This document shows, piece by piece, positions 1 to 5,339 of a stretch of 5,339 bases of DNA. Origin of the DNA: Alphaproteobacteria bacterium (GTDB lineage Bacteria > Pseudomonadota > Alphaproteobacteria > Rhizobiales > Aestuariivirgaceae); contig JAJRRZ010000210.1 of assembly GCA_024279045.1 (NCBI GenBank), positions 1 to 5,339 of the forward strand, given 5' to 3'. The notes below the pieces were generated by a model. That model worked only from the letters and a program-made list of their open reading frames with translations, did not search any database and was not told the origin of the DNA. Within the stretch, counting starts at the first letter, position 1. Each line of letters starts with the position of its first letter. Position numbers and translations under genes: made by a program.

Positions 1-1
1 C

Positions 2-37
2 GCCGAGGGCCCCATCGGCATGGCCGTAAAGGGCTGA
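2..37 (+). CDS. C-terminal end of an unidentified rightward gene (partial)
   Basis: One plus-strand frame reads AEGPIGMAVKG and then a TGA stop at 35-37. The composition (Gly, Ala and Val, with GC-rich third positions) looks like the end of a real high-GC protein, and it stops just before the sequence becomes visibly more AT-rich. Only eleven residues are visible, so I cannot name a family. If it is real, this gene converges on the sbcC unit and the 38-448 gap separates two stop codons. The alternative is a chance open frame at the window edge. Confidence 0.4.
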   Translation, partial: AEGPIGMAVKG

Positions 38-64
38 TGCATTCAATCGAATTTGTGTCATTCA

Positions 65-107
65 CAAAGCCGTGCATGAACGGAAAAATGCACCATTTGA
101 CGCTTTG
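65..107. repeat. Compound hairpin, two nested 6-bp stems
   Basis: The outer arms are CAAAGC (65-70) and GCTTTG (102-107). The inner arms are GTGCAT (72-77) and ATGCAC (88-93) around a 10-nt loop. The two stems are separated by one base on the left and eight on the right. It begins 27 bp after the stop of the rightward partial gene, so it could help end that transcript or protect its 3' end. There is no T tract after it, which argues against an intrinsic terminator. Nested perfect stems of this size can arise by chance, so confidence in function is low. Confidence 0.45.
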
Positions 108-182
108 GAAATTGCCAGGGTTTGCGTCGTGATGATGCAAGGCCCGGGCTCAGGACCCATAAATTTGCACAGCATCCCAAGC

Positions 183-271
183 CATTTGCGCTGCATATCA
201 GCGCCCTTTTGTCCTTGGAAATCTATGGGTATTCCCGGCGGACAAAAGAACGCTGATATTTCCCGCAAATG
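183..271. repeat. Large imperfect inverted repeat (32-bp arms, 25-bp spacer)
   Basis: The left arm (183-214) and the reverse complement of the right arm (240-271) agree at 26 of 32 positions. From the outside in, the match is 8 bp (CATTTGCG/CGCAAATG), a 4-bp mismatch block, 9 bp (ATATCAGCG/CGCTGATAT), 2 mismatches, then 9 bp (CTTTTGTCC/GGACAAAAG). In a minus-strand RNA, the sense of sbcC read-through, the two inner mismatches become G-U pairs, giving a continuous 20-bp inner stem. The spacer at 215-239 also contains GGAA and TTCC that could pair. It lies 178 bp past the sbcC stop. Possible roles are a bidirectional transcript-end structure, a small non-autonomous mobile element or its remnant, or a protein-binding palindrome. 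The sequence shows the symmetry directly; the role is inference. Confidence 0.85.
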
Positions 272-306
272 ACGCATCTACCATGCCTCTTTATGAGTCT
301 TGAGCC

Positions 307-333
307 TGGCATTCTCCTCGGACAAGGATGCCG
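307..333. repeat. Short hairpin downstream of sbcC
   Basis: GGCATTCT (308-315) pairs with AGGATGCC (325-332) around a 9-nt loop, as eight pairs including one G-U on the plus strand; a further T-G pair extends it to 307/333. On the minus strand the wobble becomes a C-A mismatch, so the structure favours plus-strand RNA. No T run follows. It may contribute to ending the rightward transcript, but a chance origin cannot be excluded. Confidence 0.35.
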
Positions 334-379
334 CCATGCCGACGCAGCGCCACCGCAAGCCGCCACAACACCTTGCTTT

Positions 380-408
380 CCCTGAACAACCCTGAAGAAC
401 CCTGAACG
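380..408. repeat. Three-copy 10-bp tandem repeat
   Basis: The unit CCCTGAA recurs at exactly 10-bp spacing, beginning at 380, 390 and 400: CCCTGAACAA, CCCTGAAGAA, then CCCTGAACG. It lies 41-69 bp past the sbcC stop and encodes nothing recognisable. A 10-bp period places each copy on the same face of the helix, which is compatible with repeated protein binding, but replication slippage is the simpler explanation. Confidence 0.7.
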
Positions 409-448
409 CAAATCGTCGGCCACGAGGCTTTTCCACACAACCGGCCAT

Positions 449-3064
449 TCAGGCCCGCAGGCGGATATGGCTGCCGCCGCGGCCAGGGATGACTTCCACC
501 TGTGCAGGGATCTGCTCGCGCAATTCGATGACATGGGAAATGATCGCCACCATGCGCTTCTCGCCCTTCAGGCGCATGAGGGATTGCAATGCATGATCCA
601 GTGCTTCCGCATCCAGGGCGCCGAAGCCTTCATCGATGAACAGCGTTTCCATGCGCAGCGCCCCGGCACGCGCCTGCACCACGTCGGCCAGGCCCAACGC
701 CAGCGCCAGCGCGGCCAGGAAGCCCTCGCCGCCGGAGAGGGTCTGTACCGGGCGCTGTTCACCGGTGAAATTGTCCATCACGTCCAGATCCAGTCCAGCG
801 GCGCGGCGGCGGTCGGCCACGTGCTGGCGGCGCAGCAACAGGTAGCGCCCGGCGCTCATGATGCGCAGTCGTTCGCTGGCGGCGGCAAGCACCTCGTCCA
901 GCAATGCCGCCAGCACGTAGCGGTGCAGGGTCATGCGCGCCGGGTTGTCGCCACGAGTGAGCGCGGCCAGCCGGTTCACGGCGTCATGACGCTGTTGCAG
1001 CACGTGCAATTCCTGCGTCAGTTGCCGCAACTGTCTGTGGGCCTCGTGCAGGGCCTGGCGGCGATTGCGCAGTTCGCCCAGCCGCTCGCCGGCCTCGCGC
1101 ATCTGGCCACGCAGGGCCTCATGCCGCTGGCGAAGCGCATCGATGTCAGGTGCACGCAGGCCGCTTGCCTCCTGCTCGGCCCGGCGCGCCAGCGCTTCCG
1201 CCGCGGCCAGTTGCTGCCGCCAGTCGTCCAGCTCGGCTTGCCGGGAATGGCGTTCGTCCTCGTCCATCAGGGCGTTGCGCCAGTCCTCTTCGTCGGCAAA
1301 GCCCGCCTCGGTCAAGGCCTGTTGCAGGGCCAGCGATGCCGCGCGCAGGGCCTCCTCGTCGCGCTGCAGGGCGTGCTGCATGGCCTCGTTGGTGGCTTCT
1401 GCGCTCGTCGCCTCCTCGCGAGCGGCTCGCATCGCCTGATCGGCCTGTTGCAGGGCGACATCAAGCCTGTCCAGGCAAGCCTGCTTCTCGTGCAAGGCCT
1501 GCTCGGCGGCGGCTGTGTCCCGCCATGCCTCGGGCAGGGCTTCCAGCAACGCGCCTGACGCACCGCCCGCCTCGGCCTGTTGCCGGCGCAGCTCGTTCAG
1601 TGCCCGCTGTTGTTCGTCATGCCGGCGCTGGGCTGCCAGGCGGCGCTGGCGGGCCTGCCGCAGGACATCATCATCGGCTCTGGTAGCGGGAGAATCGGCA
1701 CGGGCATGGGCCGGGGCCGGGTGTTCCAGCGAGCCGCACACGGGGCAGGGGGCGCCTTCGCGCAAGGTGCGGGCCAGCTCCAGCGCCGCTGCCTCCTGGC
1801 GGGCCTGCTGCAGTCTTTCCAGCTCTTCCTCGGCCTGTTGCGCCGCCTCCCATGCCTGCCGGGCGGCCTGTTCTGCCTGCGCCACCTTTTCGCGCAGCTC
1901 GGCTTCCCGTCGGCGCAGTGCGTCGAGCTTGCGCAGGCGTGGCAGCAGATCTCGCAGGCGCGTAATTTCCGCCGCCAGGGCGTCGCGCTCACTGGCTTGC
2001 CCGGTGGCGGCGGCATGTGCCTGTTCTGCCTGCCGCAAGGCCTTGCGCGCCTGCTGCAGGCGTTGCGTGGCCTGCCGTGCCTGCTGGTGGCTGTCCTTTT
2101 GCCGCCGGGCGGCAGCATCCCGGGCCTGCGCGACTGGCAGAACGGCAGCCGCTCGTTGCGCCATGTGCAGCCGCCGCTGCAGTTTCTCGTAACGCGGGCG
2201 CTTATCCTGCAGGTTGCGCAGCCGCGCGATGGCTTCCGCCCGGCGCTGCAGACGTTGCAACACGTCTTCGGCCTGTTGCAGATTCAGTGCCGCCAGCTTT
2301 TCTTCCTGCTCGATTTTTTCAATGGTTGCAGACAACTCCTCGTATTCGGCATCGACCCCTGCCATTTGCTGGAATAACGCCTGCTCGTCCTGCGTGCCGC
2401 TGGCCTGCAGAATGCCGCGTTGCTGCTGCTCCAGCGCCGCCAGATCCGCGCGCAGGGCCTTGGCGCGCTGGTGCAGGCATTCGGCAATGTCCTCATACAG
2501 CCGCGTGCCGAACAGGCGCTCGAGGATTTCTTCGCGCTGGCGGGAATCGGCGCTGAGCAGGCGGCGGAACTCGCCTTGCGGCAACATGATGACCTGGCGG
2601 AACTGTGCCGCGTCCAGCCCAAGCAATTGCTCCACGCGAGTGGCCACCTCGCCGGGAGATGAGGCCAGCAGACGGCCATCCTCGCCTTCCGGCAACCCTG
2701 CCTGGCGCCGCCACAGCCAGGCTTTTGCCTTTTCTTCGGTAAAGCCATCGCCACGCTTTTTCGGACGCTGCTGGGCTGGACGGCGGCGGATGCGGTAGTG
2801 TGCATCGCCCAGCCGGAAGTCCAGTTGCACTTCCGTAAGCATGCCCTCGGCGGCCTGTTGGCTGCGCAACTGCCCGGCCTGGCGCTCGCTGCCGGAGGCT
2901 TCGCCATACAGGGCAAAGCAGATGGCATCGAGAATGGTGGTCTTGCCCGAACCGGTAGGCCCATGCACCAGAAACAGCGGTTGGCCATCAAAGTGGGTGA
3001 AGTCCAGCCGCTGTTCCCCGACGTATGGCCCGAAGGCGCGCATGATCAGGCGCAGCGGTCTCAT
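449..3064 (-). CDS. sbcC: SbcC, Rad50-like ABC ATPase subunit of the SbcCD nuclease
   Basis: SbcC is the SMC-like ATPase of the SbcCD (Mre11-Rad50 type) complex. It uses ATP to open or close access of SbcD to DNA hairpins and blocked ends in the nucleoid. The 871-residue product starts with the family-typical N-terminus (MRPLRLIMRAFGPY). Walker A GPTGSGKT is at 35-42 and the Q-loop MLPQGEF at 160-166. A long Arg/Gln/Ala/Glu-rich coiled coil runs from about 170 to 735, broken by the zinc-hook CPVC at 440-443. The ABC signature LSGGE is at 776-780, Walker B LFIDEGFGALD at 808-818 and the H-loop His at 844. All ATPase motifs are intact. The start is supported by GGGAGG seven bases upstream (3072-3077) and by the ATGA overlap with the sbcD stop, which implies translational coupling. 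The protein is about 175 residues shorter than E. coli SbcC (1048 aa), with the loss in the coiled-coil arms. Identification is firm. Confidence 0.97.
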   Translation of the reverse strand: MRPLRLIMRAFGPYVGEQRLDFTHFDGQPLFLVHGPTGSGKTTILDAICFALYGEASGSERQAGQLRSQQAAEGMLTEVQLDFRLGDAHYRIRRRPAQQRPKKRGDGFTEEKAKAWLWRRQAGLPEGEDGRLLASSPGEVATRVEQLLGLDAAQFRQVIMLPQGEFRRLLSADSRQREEILERLFGTRLYEDIAECLHQRAKALRADLAALEQQQRGILQASGTQDEQALFQQMAGVDAEYEELSATIEKIEQEEKLAALNLQQAEDVLQRLQRRAEAIARLRNLQDKRPRYEKLQRRLHMAQRAAAVLPVAQARDAAARRQKDSHQQARQATQRLQQARKALRQAEQAHAAATGQASERDALAAEITRLRDLLPRLRKLDALRRREAELREKVAQAEQAARQAWEAAQQAEEELERLQQARQEAAALELARTLREGAPCPVCGSLEHPAPAHARADSPATRADDDVLRQARQRRLAAQRRHDEQQRALNELRRQQAEAGGASGALLEALPEAWRDTAAAEQALHEKQACLDRLDVALQQADQAMRAAREEATSAEATNEAMQHALQRDEEALRAASLALQQALTEAGFADEEDWRNALMDEDERHSRQAELDDWRQQLAAAEALARRAEQEASGLRAPDIDALRQRHEALRGQMREAGERLGELRNRRQALHEAHRQLRQLTQELHVLQQRHDAVNRLAALTRGDNPARMTLHRYVLAALLDEVLAAASERLRIMSAGRYLLLRRQHVADRRRAAGLDLDVMDNFTGEQRPVQTLSGGEGFLAALALALGLADVVQARAGALRMETLFIDEGFGALDAEALDHALQSLMRLKGEKRMVAIISHVIELREQIPAQVEVIPGRGGSHIRLRA
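3061..3064 (-). other. ATGA stop/start overlap of sbcD and sbcC
   Basis: On the minus strand the four bases ATGA contain the sbcC start (ATG, 3064-3062) and the sbcD stop (TGA, 3063-3061). This arrangement usually couples translation of the second gene to the first, which fits subunits of one complex made in a fixed ratio. Confidence 0.95.
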
Positions 3065-4245
3065 GAACGCGCCTCCCGTTGCATGCGCAGCACTTCCTCC
3101 ACCACATCGGCCAGCAGCTGGCGGGTGGCCTCGTCAGGGGGATTGCCGGTCATGTCGCGCACAAAGGCCACGCACATGTCCAGCGGCGCGGCACGCAACT
3201 GCTCGATTTCCGCAGCTTCCGCCACGCCATGCACGGCGCGTTCCAGCCACGGGCGGCGGATCTGCAACAGGTTCGGATAACACGTGCGCAGCCGTTCCAT
3301 GGCGTCGGGCAGGGGGGAGGTGTCGGTGATTTCCGCCAGCAGATAGTCGTCTGGCGCGGGGTCATGCTCAGCGGCGGCCAGCAGTTCATCCAGCAAGCCG
3401 GAAATGCGGCGCACGTCATGGCGCGGGACGAGAGCGATTTCTTCCACGCAGGCGTGGCCCCGCGCGTCGATCTCCACCAGCGATACCGACTTGCGGTGAT
3501 CCACTTCCGAGTAGGAATATTTCAGCAGCGATCCGGCATAGCGCACGCGGCTGGTGGATGGGCTGTCCTGCACGAGGATGTCCTGCGGGCGGTGCAGATG
3601 GCCCAGCGCGGTGTAGGCAAAGCCCTCGAACAGGGCAGGGGAGATGGCTTCCGCCCCGCCAATGGCCAGCGGGCGCTCCGATTCGCTCGCTTCACCGCCC
3701 AGCACGGTGGCATGTGCGGCAATGATGGCGCGCGGATTGCCCGCCTGCCGCAGCCGTTGGCGGATGTTGCCCAGCAACAGGCGGAACACGTCCTCATGCG
3801 TGCGCAGGTCATCGTTGCCGGTGTCGCTTCTGGCCAGCACCGGTTCCACGTAGGGCAGGGGATGGAGATGCACAGGCCCGTGGGCATCGGCCAGTACGAG
3901 AGGCGCGGGATCGCTGGCAAATTGCGTGTACACATGCACCTGCGCCCGCGCCAGCAACGCCGCGCCGAAGCCCAGCCGCGCCGGGCTGTCGTGGTTGCCG
4001 GCGATGATGATGATATGCGCGTCCGTCTCCGCCGCCAGCCGTGCCAGCACGTCATCCAGCAGTTCCACCGCCTCCGGTGGCGGCACGGCGCGGTCGAACA
4101 CATCACCGGCGATGACGATGGCATCAGGCTGCGTATCCCGCGCCAGATCGGCAAATTGCGACAGCACGTGCGCCTGATCGCTGGTCAGGTGCTGGCCATG
4201 GAAAATGCGGCCCAGGTGCCAGTCCGCCGTGTGCAGCAGCCTCAT
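3061..4245 (-). CDS. sbcD: SbcD, Mre11-like nuclease subunit of SbcCD
   Basis: SbcD is the Mn-dependent calcineurin-type phosphoesterase of the SbcCD complex, acting as a double-strand exonuclease and hairpin endonuclease partnered with SbcC. From the ATG at 4245 the protein is 394 residues, close to the 400 of E. coli. It begins MRLLHTADWHLG, as the family does. Metal-site motifs are complete: D8 and H10 (DWHLG), D48 (AGDVFD), N84-H85 (GNHDS), H178 (AAH), and H216 and H218 (GHLHRPQ). The region after about 270 should be the SbcD C-terminal domain that caps the nuclease and contacts SbcC. The stop overlaps the sbcC start by four bases (ATGA). A TTG at 4266 in the same frame would add seven residues (MPHGRTS). 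I prefer the ATG because it matches the family N-terminus, although no clear Shine-Dalgarno precedes it. Confidence 0.95.
   Translation of the reverse strand: MRLLHTADWHLGRIFHGQHLTSDQAHVLSQFADLARDTQPDAIVIAGDVFDRAVPPPEAVELLDDVLARLAAETDAHIIIIAGNHDSPARLGFGAALLARAQVHVYTQFASDPAPLVLADAHGPVHLHPLPYVEPVLARSDTGNDDLRTHEDVFRLLLGNIRQRLRQAGNPRAIIAAHATVLGGEASESERPLAIGGAEAISPALFEGFAYTALGHLHRPQDILVQDSPSTSRVRYAGSLLKYSYSEVDHRKSVSLVEIDARGHACVEEIALVPRHDVRRISGLLDELLAAAEHDPAPDDYLLAEITDTSPLPDAMERLRTCYPNLLQIRRPWLERAVHGVAEAAEIEQLRAAPLDMCVAFVRDMTGNPPDEATRQLLADVVEEVLRMQREARS
3072..3077 (-). promoter_or_regulatory. Ribosome binding site of sbcC, inside sbcD
   Basis: GGGAGG on the minus strand lies within the last codons of sbcD, seven bases before the sbcC ATG. 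It fixes the sbcC start and would let ribosomes finishing sbcD reinitiate. Confidence 0.75.
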
Positions 4246-4284
4246 GGATGTTCGCCCGTGCGGCAAATGCGGGCCGGCAGCACC

Positions 4285-5175
4285 TCAGGAGAAACTGCCG
4301 ACCTGTTCCTCGATAACGCCATAACGCGCCGCGCGTCGCAGCAGTCGCCGGGCACGGATCAGATGCGGGCGGTCGTAAAGCCGGCCATTGACCGATACCA
4401 GCCCGCTGCGCGGGCGCTGCTCGAAGGCGGCGATGATCTCGCGCGCCTTGCCTATCTGCTCGTCGGTTGGCGTGAAGGCGTCGTTGATAACCGGCACCTG
4501 ATCGGCATGAATGGCCAGCTTGCCGGTGAAGCCGTCGCGGAAGGCGGCAGCGCAGTCGGCACGCAGGCCTTCCGGGTCGTCATAGCGCAGATAGACGGTG
4601 TCGATCGGCTCCACATTGGCGGCGCGGGCAGTTAACAGGCACAGGGTGCGAGCCAGCCGGAACGGGTCGGTCAGCAATCCGTCATCATCGCGCGAAGTGG
4701 TCGCGCCCAGTTGCGCGGCCAGATCACCCAGCCCCCAGGTGAGGCCGATGAGCGTTTCCGGCACCTGTTCGGCCAGCGACGGCATGGTCAGCACGCCCAT
4801 CGGCGTTTCGCCCGCAATGGCAATGACCGGCACCGGCCCGACATGGCGCATCAGCCTGTCCAGGCAGTCGATGCTGCACACTTTCGGCAACATCAGCGCC
4901 TCGGGCGGATTGTCCAGCAGTGCCACCAGGTCGGCGTTGAATTCCGCCTCGTCCAGCGCATTCACCCGGACGATCAACTCCGGATGGCGGCCCGGACTGG
5001 CCTGCGCCTCGCCGCCGCGCTCGTGCAGCAGGGCACGCACATTCTCCCGCGCGCGGGCCTTGTCGGAAAAAGGTACGGAATCTTCCAGATCCAGCACCAC
5101 CGCATCGGCCCCGCTGTTGAGGGCCTGTTCCACGCGGGTTGTATCATTGGCGGGCACCAGCAGCAGTGAACGCAT
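4285..5175 (-). CDS. CoA-ester lyase, HpcH/HpaI aldolase / citrate lyase beta (CitE-like) family
   Basis: Members of this TIM-barrel family cleave or hydrolyse CoA esters such as citryl-CoA, malyl-CoA or citramalyl-CoA with Mg2+ in the cytoplasm. The 296-residue product has the family landmarks in order: RSLLLVPAN (2-10), VVLDLEDSV (26-34), IVRVN with R70, MLPK (95-98), GETPMG with E123, and GLGDLAAQLG with D151. A typical C-terminal stretch follows (IDTVYLRYDDPEGLRADC, then GKLAIHADQVPVIN). R70, E123 and D151 correspond to the substrate- and metal-binding Arg, Glu and Asp of CitE proteins. The length is normal. The start is supported by GAGGAG five bases upstream (5181-5186). No citrate lyase alpha, gamma or ligase gene is visible, so a stand-alone lyase or thioesterase is more likely than a citrate lyase subunit. 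The substrate cannot be told from the sequence. It is the first gene before sbcDC and probably co-transcribed with them. Confidence 0.93.
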   Translation of the reverse strand: MRSLLLVPANDTTRVEQALNSGADAVVLDLEDSVPFSDKARARENVRALLHERGGEAQASPGRHPELIVRVNALDEAEFNADLVALLDNPPEALMLPKVCSIDCLDRLMRHVGPVPVIAIAGETPMGVLTMPSLAEQVPETLIGLTWGLGDLAAQLGATTSRDDDGLLTDPFRLARTLCLLTARAANVEPIDTVYLRYDDPEGLRADCAAAFRDGFTGKLAIHADQVPVINDAFTPTDEQIGKAREIIAAFEQRPRSGLVSVNGRLYDRPHLIRARRLLRRAARYGVIEEQVGSFS

Positions 5176-5180
5176 GAGTA

Positions 5181-5186
5181 CTCCTC
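5181..5186 (-). promoter_or_regulatory. Ribosome binding site of the CitE-like lyase
   Basis: GAGGAG on the minus strand is five bases before the ATG at 5175. It is the strongest Shine-Dalgarno in the window and supports both this start and the lyase being the first gene of the transcript. Confidence 0.85.
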
Positions 5187-5266
5187 AGGTCCGTTGAACG
5201 CTTCGGTTCGTGTTGGCGGTGGAATTGCGGCGACATTAGTCGCAAGCGGCGCAAAATGCAAAAGGG

Positions 5267-5305
5267 CAGGGGCGAATCTGGAGGAAAAGCCGAGATTCGC
5301 CCTTG
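5267..5305. repeat. Inverted repeat, candidate operator upstream of the lyase
   Basis: GGGCGAATCT (5270-5279) is perfectly complementary to AGATTCGCCC (5293-5302), extended outward by one G-T and two further pairs (5267-5269 with 5303-5305), around a 13-bp spacer. GCGAAT, the core of the arms, occurs a third time at 5326-5331. The arms lie about 92-130 bp upstream of the lyase ATG. The layout of paired half-sites plus an extra half-site is common for transcription-factor operators, for example in shared divergent promoter regions, but an RNA hairpin is also possible. No T tract follows the hairpin on either strand. Confidence 0.75.
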
Positions 5306-5339
5306 ACGATCAAATGAGGAACATTGCGAATCGCCCCCG

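Larger units (their letters stand above)
38..448. other. Convergent non-coding gap with several repeats
   Basis: This stretch lies between the stop of the probable rightward gene and the stop of sbcC. The short open frames in it (66-103 codons) have no recognisable domain, and two of them lie on opposite strands of the same inverted repeat, so I call no gene here. The left two thirds look more AT-rich than the genes. The gap contains the hairpins at 65-107, 183-271 and 307-333 and the decamer repeat at 380-408. None of the hairpins is followed by a clear run of T on either strand, so I cannot point to a classical intrinsic terminator. Confidence 0.7.
5176..5339 (-). promoter_or_regulatory. 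Upstream region of the lyase-sbcD-sbcC unit, promoter expected here
   Basis: These 164 bp carry no convincing gene and include locally AT-richer tracts, as expected of a promoter region. On the minus strand the best -10-like string I see is ACTAAT (5235-5240) with TTGCAT (5256-5261) 15 bases upstream, which is a poor match and spacing. ACTAAT lies within a small palindrome (GCGAC at 5230-5234, GTCGC at 5239-5243). The region also contains the inverted repeat at 5267-5305. A promoter here is inferred from position; the exact site is not established. Confidence 0.45.

Noticed and set aside
183..271. Classical intrinsic (rho-independent) terminator for sbcC or the rightward gene
   Set aside because: The stem is long and interrupted, the loop is large and no T run follows the outer arm on either strand. 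A termination role remains possible but not by the standard signature.
62..277. Small open frames on both strands of the gap (71 and 66 codons)
   Set aside because: They are products of the same repeat-containing sequence read both ways, lack a convincing ribosome site and match no family I recognise.
380..408. CRISPR array
   Set aside because: The units are only 10 bp, directly adjacent and without spacers; no cas gene is present.
223..534. A 103-codon minus-strand frame overlapping the end of sbcC and the gap
   Set aside because: It overlaps the conserved SbcC C-terminus in another frame, shows no domain, and its downstream half runs through the repeats of the gap.
467..1558. A 363-codon open frame on the plus strand antisense to the 3' part of sbcC, with other overlapping frames through about 2800
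   Set aside because: Low-complexity Gln/Gly/Leu/Arg composition and total overlap with the conserved ATPase and coiled-coil coding sequence of SbcC mark these as shadow frames.
3079..4635. A 518-codon open frame on the plus strand, antisense to sbcD and the lyase
   Set aside because: It mirrors two firmly identified minus-strand genes and crosses their junction. It has no recognisable domain and is rich in His, Gln, Arg and Val, as expected for the antisense of GC-rich codons. Long antisense frames are common in high-GC genomes.
4285..5175. True citrate lyase beta subunit (citE of a citDEF cluster)
   Set aside because: No neighbouring citD, citF, citC or citX is visible, and downstream genes are sbcD and sbcC. 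The family motifs alone do not identify the substrate, so no gene symbol is given.
5314..5339. Start of a divergent rightward gene (ATG at 5314, reading MRNIANRP to the window end)
   Set aside because: Only eight complete codons are visible, no Shine-Dalgarno lies at a suitable distance, and the sequence overlaps the candidate -10 of the rightward promoter.

Overview
This is a high-GC bacterial window dominated by one leftward (minus-strand) transcription unit: a CitE-like (HpcH/HpaI family) CoA-ester lyase, then sbcD, then sbcC. GC-rich third codon positions, the domain style of the three proteins and the gene order suggest a proteobacterium. A beta-proteobacterium of the Burkholderiales/Alcaligenaceae kind is my best guess, but the sequence alone does not settle it.

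Layout: 1-37 probably holds the last codons of a rightward gene that enters from outside the window. 38-448 is a non-coding gap between that gene's stop and the stop of sbcC, so the two units converge there. It looks more AT-rich than the genes. It holds a large imperfect inverted repeat (183-271), a smaller compound hairpin (65-107), another short hairpin (307-333) and a three-copy 10-bp tandem repeat (380-408). 449-3064 is sbcC, 3061-4245 is sbcD (ATGA overlap with sbcC) and 4285-5175 is the lyase. 5176-5339 is the upstream region, with a strong Shine-Dalgarno before the lyase, a 13-pair inverted repeat and weak promoter-like sequences pointing both ways.

How the genes work together: SbcD (Mre11-type nuclease) and SbcC (Rad50-type ABC ATPase with a zinc hook) form the SbcCD complex. 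It cleaves DNA hairpins and processes protein-blocked or broken ends. Both carry every hallmark motif I looked for, so the complex should be functional. SbcC is noticeably shorter than the E. coli protein, with the loss in the coiled-coil arms. The lyase belongs to central or organic-acid metabolism and has no obvious functional link to DNA repair. It is joined to sbcD by a gap of only 39 bp, or 18 bp if sbcD starts at a TTG, so it is probably co-transcribed with it.

I see no clearly new biological system. The items most worth a second look are the 89-bp inverted repeat downstream of sbcC, the inverted repeat upstream of the lyase, and the unresolved sbcD start.
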